This document shows, in pieces, positions 50,677-59,429 of a DNA stretch of 64,000 nt. Each line of letters begins with the position of its first letter. The stretch's first letter is position 1. Location: assembly GCF_015354315.1 (NCBI RefSeq), contig NZ_JADKYY010000010.1, positions 1-64,000 of the forward strand. Reading direction: 5' to 3'. Source of the DNA: Planobacterium oryzisoli. GTDB taxonomy: Bacteria; Bacteroidota; Bacteroidia; Flavobacteriales; Weeksellaceae. The translations under genes and the position numbers were made by a program. The notes under the pieces are model-generated. The model did no database searches, was not told the origin of the DNA, and saw nothing but the letters and a program-made list of their open reading frames with translations.

Positions 50677-51030
50677 ATGAAAAAGTTATTTTATTTAAAG
50701 ACATGCTCAACCAATAAGAAAATAATGGAGCAATTGGATCTCTCTAACTTTGCATTGCGGGAAATAAAAAGTAGTCCGGTAAGCGAAGTTGAACTTGAGG
50801 AGATGGTAAAACTAGCAGGTTCCTATGAGGCTTTATTCAGTCGGAAATCAATGCAGATCAAAGCTAGAAATATTGATCTTTCGCAGTTGGATGAAAAGCA
50901 ATACCGTAAACTGATTCTTTCACACTATAGTTTTCTTAAAAGACCTGTTGTGATTACAGAGCAGCAAATTTTTATAGGTAATGATAAAGCAGTGCAAGAG
51001 GAACTGCGTCAGGTTTATGGAAAAAAATAG
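50677..51030 (+). CDS. ArsC/Spx-like thioredoxin-fold protein
   Basis: 117 residues of the ArsC-like family. The single N-terminal cysteine is in TCSTNKK, matching the position of the active cysteine; the middle block resembles the family's VSEVELEEMVKLAG; the late arginine-proline pair is KRPVVIT. YffB-type proteins with this form have no proven arsenate reductase activity, so I do not call it a resistance gene, and no ars genes are nearby. The gene sits just after the rny terminator. Confidence 0.72.
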   Translation: MKKLFYLKTCSTNKKIMEQLDLSNFALREIKSSPVSEVELEEMVKLAGSYEALFSRKSMQIKARNIDLSQLDEKQYRKLILSHYSFLKRPVVITEQQIFIGNDKAVQEELRQVYGKK

Positions 51031-51194
51031 CAGTCAAATTGACATTATTTACTTTTTTATGTAGTTTTTGTATGACGTAATGTCCAATAAATGAGTGGGT
51101 TACTGTCATAATTACTAAAAGGAGTGTTCGGAATATTCTTTGCGGTTTTTGATTAAAAAGAATGCAAATTATTTTTAACCAAAATCCAAATATT

Positions 51195-51614
51195 ATGACA
51201 ACATTAATGAGACGAAACAGTTTGTTTGATGATTTTTTTACAAAAGATCTTTTTGATTTTGATAGTCAGAAGTCATCCGCTACTTTACCATCTGTAAATG
51301 TAAAGGAATGTGACAATGCCTTTGAAATTGAATTTGCTGCTCCTGGTATGAAAAAAGAGAATTTCAAGATCAATCTAGAAGGCAACCAACTGGAAATCTC
51401 TGCAGAGGATAAATCCGATGTACAAGATACCAGTTCGGACGGCAGATACACGCGCCGCGAGTTCAATTATAGTTCCTTCCGTCGTTCCTTCACGATTCCT
51501 GAGTCTGTAGATCAGGAAAACATTGAGGCCAGCTATACGGATGGTATCTTAAAAGTCGTAGTACCTAAGAAAGAAGTGACTGTGCACAAAGCCAAAGCAA
51601 TAGAAGTGAAATAG
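51195..51614 (+). CDS. Small heat-shock protein (Hsp20)
   Basis: 139 residues from the ATG at 51195; an ATG eleven codons upstream is in frame, but MTTLMRRNSLFDDFF is the usual type of Hsp20 start. The alpha-crystallin domain covers about 35-135: PSVNVKECDNAFEIEFAAPG, NLEGNQLEISAE, the YTRREFNYSSFRRSF block and a C-terminal DGILKVVVPKKE. A holdase chaperone that prevents aggregation of unfolded proteins. No promoter of the general type is clear upstream, so stress control by another sigma factor is possible. Confidence 0.9.
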   Translation: MTTLMRRNSLFDDFFTKDLFDFDSQKSSATLPSVNVKECDNAFEIEFAAPGMKKENFKINLEGNQLEISAEDKSDVQDTSSDGRYTRREFNYSSFRRSFTIPESVDQENIEASYTDGILKVVVPKKEVTVHKAKAIEVK

Positions 51615-51639
51615 TATACTTTTGAATAGAACTTAAGCG

Positions 51640-51673
51640 AAGCGTCCAGGCAAAAATTTGTCGGGACGCTTTT
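51640..51673 (+). terminator. Rho-independent terminator after hsp20
   Basis: Stem AAGCGTCC (51640-51647) / GGACGCTT (51664-51671) with a 16-base loop and four T. Confidence 0.6.
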
Positions 51674-51693
51674 AAATTGAGAACATGTATATG

Positions 51694-52773
51694 TTATACG
51701 AAAGGAAGTTTTACTACTTTGGCCTCTATTTGCTTGTTGCGTATTTGAACGTAAATTTTGCTCTCCACTGCGGAGAACTGTTTTTCCACATAGGCCAGTC
51801 CCACACCAACTTTTAGCATAGGGGACATGGTTCCTGAGGTGACATGCCCAATTGTCTTTCCGTCTTCATCGACCACAGGGTATCCGTTTCTTGGAATGGC
51901 CTTTTCCTGCATGATAAAACCTACTAGTTTTCTTGTAATGCCTTTCTCCTTTAATTCGCTTATGGCAGTCTTGCCTACAAACTCACCCTTATCAAGCTTA
52001 GTGATCCATCCAAGGCCAGCTTCTAATGGTGAAGTGGTGTCGTCAATGTCGTTCCCATAAAGGCAAAAACCCTTTTCTAGGCGTAGCGTATCTCGCGCCC
52101 CTAGACCACAAGGCAGGATGCCAAATTCCTTACCCGCTTCCAGTAAGGCATTCCATACTTTAAGCACATGCTCATTCGGTAAATAAAGTTCGTACCCTCC
52201 ACTCCCGGTGTATCCAGTGTTGGAAATGATAATGTCCTGGACTTCGGCTAGAGAACCTGTTGTGAAGTGGTAGTAGGATACAGTGCTCAAGTCTGCATCG
52301 GTTAGTTTCTGTAGGGTTTCTAAAGCTTTAGGCCCTTGTAGAGCCAATAAAGACATTCCATCAGAGAGATTGCTGACCTTGGCATCAAAAGCATTGTATT
52401 TGCAAATGTGAGAATAATCTTTCTCAATATTGGAGGCATTTACTACCACGAAGTACTTTTGGTCATCAATTTGGTAGATTATCAAATCATCGATTATTCC
52501 GCCTTTCTCATTTGGAAGACATGTGTATTGTGCTTTGTTGTTTTCAAGGGTTTCCAAATTATTGGATGTGACAAACTGAAGCAAATCCTTTGCTCCCGGT
52601 CCTTCGACCATCAACTGGCCCATATGCGATACATCGAAAAGTCCGACTTTCTCACGTACTGCAAAATGCTCTTCCATAAGCCCACTGTATTGGACCGGCA
52701 TTTCAAATCCAGCAAAAGGTACCATCTTGGCGCCCATTTCTACATGTGTAGCAAAGAGGGGTGTTTTATTCAT
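51694..52773 (-). CDS. gcvT: Aminomethyltransferase, glycine cleavage T protein
   Basis: Transfers the methylene group of glycine from the H protein to tetrahydrofolate. 359 residues with the family blocks: [18 protein letters not shown] at the N terminus, DVSHMGQ, the tetrahydrofolate-binding [27 protein letters not shown], and [19 protein letters not shown] near the end. The other glycine cleavage genes are not in the window. It starts 21 bases after idi on the same strand. Confidence 0.94.
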   Translation of the reverse strand: MNKTPLFATHVEMGAKMVPFAGFEMPVQYSGLMEEHFAVREKVGLFDVSHMGQLMVEGPGAKDLLQFVTSNNLETLENNKAQYTCLPNEKGGIIDDLIIYQIDDQKYFVVVNASNIEKDYSHICKYNAFDAKVSNLSDGMSLLALQGPKALETLQKLTDADLSTVSYYHFTTGSLAEVQDIIISNTGYTGSGGYELYLPNEHVLKVWNALLEAGKEFGILPCGLGARDTLRLEKGFCLYGNDIDDTTSPLEAGLGWITKLDKGEFVGKTAISELKEKGITRKLVGFIMQEKAIPRNGYPVVDEDGKTIGHVTSGTMSPMLKVGVGLAYVEKQFSAVESKIYVQIRNKQIEAKVVKLPFV

Positions 52774-52794
52774 TTCTTTATTTTTTTGATCGTA

Positions 52795-53304
52795 TTAAAG
52801 ATGTTGTTTATACTCGTTGAGAATGATGGTAAACCACGGAGTGAACAGGTTAGGATACGCCTGCATTTCTTTTTCTAGTTCTTCTAATGAAATATATCGG
52901 ACATTCATGACCTCCTCCGGGTTTAGATGGAATTTACCATCGTAGATACCAGTAAATACATGGTCAAGTTCGTGCTCCGTTAACTCACCACCAACAGACG
53001 CTTTATAAATGAAATGGAATTTTTCTGAAATGGAGACTTCTATTCCAAGCTCTTCCATTAACCTTCGTTTTGCAGCATCCTTGTAGGATTCTAATAGGCG
53101 CGGGTGTGAGCAACAGGCATTGGTCCACTGACCTGGAGAATGGTATTTGCTTTTGGCGCGCTGCTGCAATAGCATTTCCCCTTTTTGGTTAAATAGAAAC
53201 ACAGAAAATGCACGGTGTAAAACCCCAGTTTGGTGCGCCACTAATTTATCCATTCTGCCTAAAACGTTATCTTTAGGGTCCACTAAAACTACCATTTCCT
53301 CCAT
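52795..53304 (-). CDS. idi: Isopentenyl-diphosphate delta-isomerase (type I)
   Basis: Converts isopentenyl to dimethylallyl diphosphate. Nudix-fold enzyme of 169 residues: catalytic cysteine in NACCSHPR, metal-binding RRLMEELGIE, and glutamate in EHELDHVF. I set the start at the ATG at 53304; an ATG six codons upstream overlaps a TAAATTTG promoter element, so transcription probably begins at or just before 53304. It fits with the polyprenyl synthase at 14723. Confidence 0.92.
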   Translation of the reverse strand: MEEMVVLVDPKDNVLGRMDKLVAHQTGVLHRAFSVFLFNQKGEMLLQQRAKSKYHSPGQWTNACCSHPRLLESYKDAAKRRLMEELGIEVSISEKFHFIYKASVGGELTEHELDHVFTGIYDGKFHLNPEEVMNVRYISLEELEKEMQAYPNLFTPWFTIILNEYKQHL

Positions 53305-53309
53305 ATAGA

Positions 53310-53317
53310 CAAATTTA
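53310..53317 (-). promoter_or_regulatory. -7 element of idi, close to a leaderless start
   Basis: TAAATTTG on the minus strand ends six bases before the idi ATG. The transcript would therefore have almost no leader. Confidence 0.6.
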
Positions 53318-53431
53318 ATCATTTTTTACTAGTCAAGGCTCAGAAAAAACCCTATTGATTTTCTAATCCGATTGCATAACACTTCCTATGCATTCCTTCT
53401 GTATACTTCACCCTATTTGAACGATTATTTG

Positions 53432-53439
53432 TAATTTTG
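53432..53439 (+). promoter_or_regulatory. -7 element of the HAD-serA-like pair
   Basis: TAATTTTG fits TAnnTTTG and lies 18 bases before the ATG at 53458. The nearest TTG is only 12 bases upstream. Confidence 0.55.
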
Positions 53440-53457
53440 GCACTTAAATTTACTTGC

Positions 53458-53859
53458 ATGGAACCTATGGACCATAAAAACATCTCACCCTCTCTTGGCA
53501 AGGGAATCAAAAATTATCTCATTGATATTGACGGCACCATTACAGAGGATATACCCAATGAAGAGCCAGAACGCATGGTTACCTGTCAACCATTTCCTGA
53601 TGCCTTGGAAACAATAAATAAGTGGTACGATGAGGGTCACCAAATCTGTTTTTTTACCTCTAGGACAGAGGATTTAAAGGAAATTACTGCAGAATGGTTG
53701 AACCGACACGGATTCAAATACCATAGTATTCTCTGTGGGAAGCCCAGAGGAGGTAACTACCACTGGGTAGACAATCATATTGTACGAGCCACAAGATACG
53801 AAGGTAAATTCACGGATTTTGTGGAAAAGGAAGTGACTGTTCAGGTTTTTAAAGATTAG
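53458..53859 (+). CDS. Small HAD-like protein
   Basis: 133 residues. Motif I is LIDIDGTI with two aspartates; motif II is in FFTSRTEDL; the later HWVDNHI block may supply the third acidic group. It has no cap, so it could act on large or phosphorylated polymer substrates, but none is known. In some genomes relatives carry a phosphoheptose isomerase label that the sequence does not support. A TTG start seven codons upstream overlaps the promoter element, so I use the ATG. The dehydrogenase gene follows after seven bases. Confidence 0.7.
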   Translation: MEPMDHKNISPSLGKGIKNYLIDIDGTITEDIPNEEPERMVTCQPFPDALETINKWYDEGHQICFFTSRTEDLKEITAEWLNRHGFKYHSILCGKPRGGNYHWVDNHIVRATRYEGKFTDFVEKEVTVQVFKD

Positions 53860-53866
53860 AAAGTTT

Positions 53867-54829
53867 ATGAAGATATTAGCAAACGATGGGCTTGATCAGT
53901 CCGGAATTGATGCACTCGAAACGAAAGGATTTACTGTGCTTACTCAAAAAGTGGCGCAGGAAGAGTTAAAAGACTTTATTAATACACATAAAATAAGGAC
54001 CTTGCTGGTACGCAGTGCCACGCAGGTACGAAAGGAACTTATTGATGCATGTCCCTCACTAGAAATCATTGGAAGGGGAGGAGTTGGAATGGACAATATT
54101 GATGTGGATTATGCGCGTTCTAAGAATATTCATGTGATAAACACTCCTGCAGCATCCTCTGCATCGGTTGCAGAATTGGTGTTTGCGCATTTATTTTCAG
54201 GGGTAAGGTTTCTTCCAGATAGTAACCGCAGAATGCCCGTTGAAGGAAATAGTAATTTCATGGCCTTAAAGAAGAAATACGCCCCTGGCATCGAACTTCG
54301 TGGTAAAACCATTGGCATCATCGGAATGGGCCGAATAGGACAAGAAGTAGCCAAGATAGCTCTGGGCATGGGAATGCGCGTCCTTGCTGCAGACAGCAAC
54401 GTGGGAAGAGCATCTATAAAGGTCAAGTTTTACAATAACCAATTTATCAATGTGGATATCGAAACCGAGCCACTGGAGCAGTTACTAGAACATTCGGATT
54501 TCTTAACCTTTCACGTGCCTTCACAAACAGGAGGATATCTTATTGGATCTGATCAATTTTCAAAGATGAAAACAGGTGTAGGTCTAGTGAATTGCTCCCG
54601 TGGAGGTATCATTGACGAGTGGGCATTGATTGAAGCGCTGGATTCGGGAAAAGTAGCCTTTGCTGGTCTTGATGTGTTTGAGAATGAGCCACAGCCAAAA
54701 GTGGAGATTCTTACCCATCCTAAAATTTCTCTAACGCCGCATACTGGCGCCTCAACCCTTGAAGCCCAAGACCGTATCGGTCTGTCGCTTGCTGAGCAAA
54801 TTTCCAGCATTCTGCAAATCCAGAGTTAG
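53867..54829 (+). CDS. serA: D-3-phosphoglycerate dehydrogenase-like enzyme
   Basis: NAD-dependent 2-hydroxyacid dehydrogenase, 320 residues. Nucleotide-binding loop GIIGMGRIGQ, catalytic arginine in NCSRGG, glutamate in FENEPQ and histidine in LTPHTGAS. RGGVGMDNIDVDYA is typical of the serine-pathway branch. It lacks the C-terminal ACT domain, so no serine feedback through that domain. Because this group also contains other D-2-hydroxyacid dehydrogenases, the gene name is likely but not certain. Confidence 0.82.
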   Translation: MKILANDGLDQSGIDALETKGFTVLTQKVAQEELKDFINTHKIRTLLVRSATQVRKELIDACPSLEIIGRGGVGMDNIDVDYARSKNIHVINTPAASSASVAELVFAHLFSGVRFLPDSNRRMPVEGNSNFMALKKKYAPGIELRGKTIGIIGMGRIGQEVAKIALGMGMRVLAADSNVGRASIKVKFYNNQFINVDIETEPLEQLLEHSDFLTFHVPSQTGGYLIGSDQFSKMKTGVGLVNCSRGGIIDEWALIEALDSGKVAFAGLDVFENEPQPKVEILTHPKISLTPHTGASTLEAQDRIGLSLAEQISSILQIQS

Positions 54830-54871
54830 TAGCATACCCAGCTCTGAGATTATTCTATTTTGGCCTCTGGT

Positions 54872-55255
54872 CTACAGATTTTTTGAACGAAGAAGGTCGC
54901 GGATTTCCGTGAGAAGTTCTTCCTGGGTAGGTCCAGCAGGAACAGCAGGCTCTTCTGGAGCAGTTCTGCTAAGTTTATTTGCGCCTTTGATGAGCCAGAA
55001 AAGTACTAGTGCAATACAAAGAAAGCTAATCACTGCGGAAAGAAAATTTCCGTAAGCCACCCCATTCCATGTAAGTTTAGCAATATCTTCAGCTCCCGCG
55101 GCTTTAAGTGCAGGGTTTAGAAGTAAAGGGGTAATTACATCTTCCACTAAAGAGGAAACAATTTTACCAAATGCAGCTCCAATTATTACACCCACTGCCA
55201 GGTCGATCACGTTGCCCTTAAATGCAAAAGCCTTAAATTCCTGTACAAATCCCAT
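54872..55255 (-). CDS. mscL: Large-conductance mechanosensitive channel
   Basis: 127-residue pore protein that opens under hypo-osmotic shock. The N-terminal MGFVQEFKAFAFKGNVIDLAVGV block with pore-lining AVGVIIGAAFGKIV is diagnostic; the second membrane segment is FLSAVISFLCIALVLFWLI, and the C-terminal helix is LLTEIRDLL. Monocistronic, with a -7 element 23 bases upstream. Confidence 0.95.
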   Translation of the reverse strand: MGFVQEFKAFAFKGNVIDLAVGVIIGAAFGKIVSSLVEDVITPLLLNPALKAAGAEDIAKLTWNGVAYGNFLSAVISFLCIALVLFWLIKGANKLSRTAPEEPAVPAGPTQEELLTEIRDLLRSKNL

Positions 55256-55277
55256 AATTTATTTTTAGTGTTCTCTT

Positions 55278-55285
55278 CAAAGTTA
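55278..55285 (-). promoter_or_regulatory. -7 element of mscL
   Basis: TAACTTTG on the minus strand, 22 bases before the mscL ATG. Confidence 0.55.
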
Positions 55286-55351
55286 ATAATAAATATAAAT
55301 AACTTAGTATAAAGCAAACACGATTTTAATTACGATCGAAATAAAAGCTCT

Positions 55352-56836
55352 ATGTGGATACTTTCCTACCAGCAGTTGTTAGATGTGGAGCAGTTTACTG
55401 CATCCCAGCAGTCTACAACTCTTTCCCAACTTATGGAAAGGGCAGGAAGGGCATGTTTTGAAGTTCTTCTCCGCAATATTCAGCCAGGTTGTAGAGTCCA
55501 CGTATTCTGTGGTTCTGGTAATAATGGTGGTGATGGACTGGTAGTTGCCCGTCATTTACTTGAAAACGAGGTGCCTTGTTTTGTATACTTGAACGCAGAT
55601 AGAACCCATTGCTCGGACCTATTTGAAGAGCAACTGTCACTAATACAAATGGACTTTCCTAAATTCATCATGAAGTGGGAGGATTTTACTTCAGAAATTA
55701 CGAATAGTTGCGACATTCTTGTTGATGCTCTGTTGGGCGCGGGATGTACCGGTCCATTACGTTCGGGTTTACAAGAAATAATTTTCCTGATGAACCAAAG
55801 TCAAGGGATTAAAGTGTCCCTGGATCTGCCCTCTGGCCTTTCTGTAGATGCGCACATGTCTGTTGAGGGAATTTTTAAAGCAGAGTATACTCTCGTTCTG
55901 GGCGCATGGAAAAGAAACCTTCTGCACCCCGAGTACGCAGAGTACTGTGGTACTTTAATTTTTGTTCCGATCGGACTGGAATTTCCCGAAGGTTTGCGCT
56001 CCATATACGGATGCACTGTAGATACAGAGTCGGTCCGGTCTATCTACCGCTCACGAAGCAATTTTTCCCATAAAGGCGATTACGGCAAAAGCTTTCTCAT
56101 TGGAGGCAGTCTGTCCATGTGTGGTGCACTTCTTCTTGCAGTAAGGGCTTCCCTTAGGTCAGGAAGTGGGTACACGTATGCAGTAGGACCCGATGAGTGT
56201 CGCGTGGTATTACAAACAGCGGCTCCAGAAGCAATTTTTTTAGATAAGGATGACTTTGAGGCAGATCAGGTGCATCAGGTATTTGGGATTGGACCTGGAA
56301 TGGGTACAGGTGCCGAATCCCTGGCTTTACTACGCCACTTGTTGCAAAATTCTTGTTTCCCCGTTGTACTCGATGCAGATGCGCTCAATCTCATTGGGCA
56401 GAATCGCGAACTTATGGAATTAATACCGCCAATGAGTATTTTAACGCCTCATCCCAAAGAATTTGACCGCTTATTTGGATTGCATGCTAGTTCATTTGCT
56501 CGGCTTGACACGGCATTACAGATTGCGAAAAAAAACAAAATTATAGTGGTAGTCAAGGGCCACAGGACACAGATAGTGTGTCCGGATGGAAACATTTATT
56601 ATAATCTATCTGGAAACGCCGCACTTGCAAAGGCTGGATCAGGTGATGTCCTTACGGGGGTAATTACGTCGTTAATGGCACAAAATTATGATCCAATCCA
56701 GGCGGCGGTTCTAGGCGTCTGGATTCATGGGAGAAGTGCCGAGTTGGTGTCTTTGACAAAAGGTATAGAATCGGTCGTGGCAAGCGATATTATCGAGGGC
56801 CTTTGCTTGGTTTATAGTGAGCTTAACGCTCTGTAA
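55352..56836 (+). CDS. nnr: Bifunctional NAD(P)H-hydrate epimerase/dehydratase
   Basis: Repairs hydrated NADH and NADPH. The N-terminal epimerase domain (YjeF_N, about 1-210) has CGSGNNGGDGLVVARHL and LPSGLSVDA; the C-terminal ADP-dependent dehydratase (about 225-490) has FSHKGDYGKSFLIGGS, GIGPGMGTG, LTPHPKEFDRL, and NAALAKAGSGDVLTGVI with the catalytic aspartate. 494 residues, the normal length of the fused protein. Likely monocistronic. Confidence 0.93.
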   Translation: MWILSYQQLLDVEQFTASQQSTTLSQLMERAGRACFEVLLRNIQPGCRVHVFCGSGNNGGDGLVVARHLLENEVPCFVYLNADRTHCSDLFEEQLSLIQMDFPKFIMKWEDFTSEITNSCDILVDALLGAGCTGPLRSGLQEIIFLMNQSQGIKVSLDLPSGLSVDAHMSVEGIFKAEYTLVLGAWKRNLLHPEYAEYCGTLIFVPIGLEFPEGLRSIYGCTVDTESVRSIYRSRSNFSHKGDYGKSFLIGGSLSMCGALLLAVRASLRSGSGYTYAVGPDECRVVLQTAAPEAIFLDKDDFEADQVHQVFGIGPGMGTGAESLALLRHLLQNSCFPVVLDADALNLIGQNRELMELIPPMSILTPHPKEFDRLFGLHASSFARLDTALQIAKKNKIIVVVKGHRTQIVCPDGNIYYNLSGNAALAKAGSGDVLTGVITSLMAQNYDPIQAAVLGVWIHGRSAELVSLTKGIESVVASDIIEGLCLVYSELNAL

Positions 56837-56845
56837 ATTTTTCTA

Positions 56846-57250
56846 TTACTGTTTACTATAAGCAAATGTTTTGCCTGCCGACTTATCTTCTACTAGTATT
56901 AGCTGTGATTCGGTTATACTAAAAACCATCAGGTCTTCACGGCCTGAAAAATCAATAAATACCTTTTCCGAGTGGTCGGTATCAGTGACATCAATGTACA
57001 GTTTATAGGTACCTTGATTCACTATTTGTCCATCTTCAGTGAATTGGTACGAACCATCTGTAGTAAAAATTAATGTGGCCTGGGTTTCTGTGGTTTCTGG
57101 TGTTTCAAGTGGTCCGCCGTTACCAGGATTGGTGGACACCCACTGCCAGGTTCCTACATAAGCAGAATTGTCTAGGTCGTCGTCTTGTTCCGAGCGGCAG
57201 GAATACAGAGACAGAAGTAAAACAGCAGTGAGTAGAATCAGTCTTTTCAT
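56846..57250 (-). CDS. Lipocalin-like lipoprotein
   Basis: 134 residues with lipobox LYSC (Cys18) after a 17-residue signal peptide. The mature protein has a VGTWQWVST block, a strand block ATLIFTTDGSYQF, and QLILVEDKS near the end, the layout of small lipocalin-like lipoproteins of Bacteroidota. Ligand unknown. It has its own -7 element. Confidence 0.65.
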   Translation of the reverse strand: MKRLILLTAVLLLSLYSCRSEQDDDLDNSAYVGTWQWVSTNPGNGGPLETPETTETQATLIFTTDGSYQFTEDGQIVNQGTYKLYIDVTDTDHSEKVFIDFSGREDLMVFSITESQLILVEDKSAGKTFAYSKQ

Positions 57251-57279
57251 GTTAATTTCTTTGAGAGCTTAAAGGTATG

Positions 57280-57287
57280 CAAATTTA
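57280..57287 (-). promoter_or_regulatory. -7 element of the lipocalin-like gene
   Basis: TAAATTTG on the minus strand, 29 bases before the start codon. It separates this gene from the upstream hypothetical gene, so they need not be co-transcribed. Confidence 0.55.
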
Positions 57288-57300
57288 GCGGTGTATTTCC

Positions 57301-57855
57301 TTAGGGTAAGTAAAGTAGAAAATTTATTACGTAATCGCGCTTGCGCTGCGAGTTATCAAAGTAGGATTGGAACAAACTGAAATTATAAGGTACTACCAGC
57401 TGGAATTTCTCTCTTTGGAGCCTATCTGAAGCATGTACAGCTTTATTGTACAAGGGGTTGGGAATGGTTTTCCAAATTTGGACCAATCGGGCATTTAGTG
57501 CTTGTTTTTTTTCTTCGTCGAGATTGGAGACAAATTGGTTGTCACGATTAAAGAACACCGCATTGATATCGGGATATATTCGATAATACTGCTTACTGAA
57601 GGCTTCCAAGGAAGGATCTTGGGTTTTCATTTGGGCTAGGGTTAAAGTGTAATACTGCCGCAGGGCAGATATTTCTTCAGCTAATCGCGGTGAAAGCTGA
57701 AGTGTTTGACGCTCAGTATCATAATGAGTTTTGAGAAGTGTGTTATACTCGGTCAAGAACTGATTATGTAAGGCGGAAGCATCCGTGTGCTGTGCAGTAG
57801 CGAATTGCGAAAAAAGCAATGAAATGGCTAAAGCTATGGTGTATAAAGATTTCAT
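57301..57855 (-). CDS. Exported protein of unknown function
   Basis: 184 residues with a signal peptide cut near ATAQ (residue 21). The mature part is mostly helical, with many Gln, Tyr and Arg residues and no cysteine. I see no catalytic or binding motif and do not recognise the family. It lies back to back with the AGCS symporter gene (48 bases apart) and in line with the lipocalin-like gene. Confidence 0.6.
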   Translation of the reverse strand: MKSLYTIALAISLLFSQFATAQHTDASALHNQFLTEYNTLLKTHYDTERQTLQLSPRLAEEISALRQYYTLTLAQMKTQDPSLEAFSKQYYRIYPDINAVFFNRDNQFVSNLDEEKKQALNARLVQIWKTIPNPLYNKAVHASDRLQREKFQLVVPYNFSLFQSYFDNSQRKRDYVINFLLYLP

Positions 57856-57903
57856 TTCTTAAAAATAATTATTTTTTCGTATTATTACCGCCATTTTTAA
57901 CGC

Positions 57904-59352
57904 ATGGAGAAACAAAATAATTTTACAGTTTTATTAGATAGTTTTATAGTGACCGCCAACGAGCTTATATGGTCTAATGCTCTGATAGTTTTATGTATTG
58001 GTGCGGGGCTTTACTTTAGCATACGGACTAAATTCGTGCAGGTGCGTTTTCTAAGGGATATGATAGGCCAACTGTTTAAAGAGAACTCTAACGAAAAGGG
58101 TGTGTCTCCCTTTCAAGCTTTCTCCATTGCAATTGCAGGAAGAGTAGGGACAGGAAACATTGCGGGCGTTGCAACAGCAATCGCCATGGGCGGGCCTGGC
58201 GCTATATTCTGGATGTGGGTTATTGCATTTTTAGGAAGTGCAACCGCCTTTATAGAAGCCGTACTAGGGCAAATTTACAAAGTTGAAAAGAACGGTCACT
58301 ATCGGGGTGGACCCGCGTATTATATAGAGAAGGGAATGGGTCAGAAATGGTACGCCGTACTTTTTGCTATTGCAACTATTATAGCGTGCGCTATTTTCCT
58401 TCCAGGAGTCCAGTCCAATAGTATTGCGCAAAGTATGGAAAGCGCCTTTGGGTTTGACAAACTCTATATAGGATTGGGAGTGGTCGGTGCACTTGTGCTA
58501 ATTATTATAGGAGGAGTGAAACGTATCGGTCGATTTGCAGAAATTACCGTATCCTTTATGGCGGGAGCGTATATTCTTATGGCTTTAGTAATAATCGGTC
58601 TCAACTTGGAAAATATTCCTGCAGTCTTTAGTCTTATTATTAATTCTGCTTTTGGTGCAGATGCTACGTTTGGAGGGGTTATAGGATCTGCAATAGCCTG
58701 GGGCGTTAAAAGAGGGATTTATTCCAACGAAGCAGGGCAGGGAACGGCACCACATGCTGCCGCAGCCGCTGCAACTACCCATCCCGCCAAGCAGGGTATC
58801 CTGCAGGCCTTCTCGGTTTATATCGACACTCTTTTTGTATGTACTGCCACGGCGCTTATGATTCTTTTTTCTGGCCTTTATAACGTGAAAGACGGAACTG
58901 GGGGATATCTCTATGAGAAATTACCTGGAGTAGAAGAGGGCCCTCTCTTTACGCAAGCTGCTATTTCCGCGCAGTTTCCTGCTATAGGTGATGCGTTTGT
59001 AGCTGTTGCGCTTCTGTTCTTTGCCTTTACAACCGTCTTAGCCTATTATTTTATTGCCGAATCCAACCTGTACTATTTACGACGTAAGAAAATGAGCAAA
59101 GTGTTGATGTGGATACTTCGCATAGGTTTCCTTGGTAGTGTAACCTACGGCGCAGTAAGTACTGGTGGCACTGCTTGGGGGCTAGGCGATATAGGCGTAG
59201 GAATCATGGCTTGGTTGAATATTATAGCGGTGCTAATTATGCAGAAAACTGCATTGTTAACACTAAAAGATTATGAACAGCAGAAAAAAGAAGGGAAGGA
59301 TCCCGTCTTTGATCCCGTGAAACTTGGTATTAAAAATACAACAGAATGGTAA
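57904..59352 (+). CDS. Alanine/glycine:cation symporter (AGCS)
   Basis: Sodium-coupled uptake of alanine or glycine across the inner membrane. 482 residues with about ten or eleven hydrophobic segments. Family blocks: GAGLYFSIRTKFVQVR near residue 32, IAGRVGTGNIAGVATAIAMGG, GPAYYIEKGMG, and SNEAGQGTAPHAAAAA. Apparently single; ends before a hairpin shared with metG. Confidence 0.92.
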   Translation: MEKQNNFTVLLDSFIVTANELIWSNALIVLCIGAGLYFSIRTKFVQVRFLRDMIGQLFKENSNEKGVSPFQAFSIAIAGRVGTGNIAGVATAIAMGGPGAIFWMWVIAFLGSATAFIEAVLGQIYKVEKNGHYRGGPAYYIEKGMGQKWYAVLFAIATIIACAIFLPGVQSNSIAQSMESAFGFDKLYIGLGVVGALVLIIIGGVKRIGRFAEITVSFMAGAYILMALVIIGLNLENIPAVFSLIINSAFGADATFGGVIGSAIAWGVKRGIYSNEAGQGTAPHAAAAAATTHPAKQGILQAFSVYIDTLFVCTATALMILFSGLYNVKDGTGGYLYEKLPGVEEGPLFTQAAISAQFPAIGDAFVAVALLFFAFTTVLAYYFIAESNLYYLRRKKMSKVLMWILRIGFLGSVTYGAVSTGGTAWGLGDIGVGIMAWLNIIAVLIMQKTALLTLKDYEQQKKEGKDPVFDPVKLGIKNTTEW

Positions 59353-59358
59353 ACGAAT

Positions 59359-59391
59359 CTGCCCCCAGAAAAACCTGAGGGCAGCTATTTT
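59359..59391. terminator. Terminator-like hairpin between AGCS and metG genes
   Basis: Arms CTGCCCCCAG (59359-59368) and CTGAGGGCAG (59375-59384) pair with one mismatch around a six-base loop. The T-run on the plus side is short and broken (CTATTTT), so efficiency is uncertain. Confidence 0.55.
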
Positions 59392-59429
59392 GTACAAAGG
59401 TTGCCTTAGCTATAGTATCTGCACAATAC

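Noticed and set aside
50677-51030. Arsenic resistance gene
   Set aside because: The protein is only ArsC-like in fold, has a single cysteine motif, and there is no arsR, arsB or acr3 beside it.
52408-52878. 156-codon plus-strand frame over gcvT and idi
   Set aside because: It is antisense to two certain genes, rich in Cys, Phe and Ile as shadows are, and lacks any recognisable domain.
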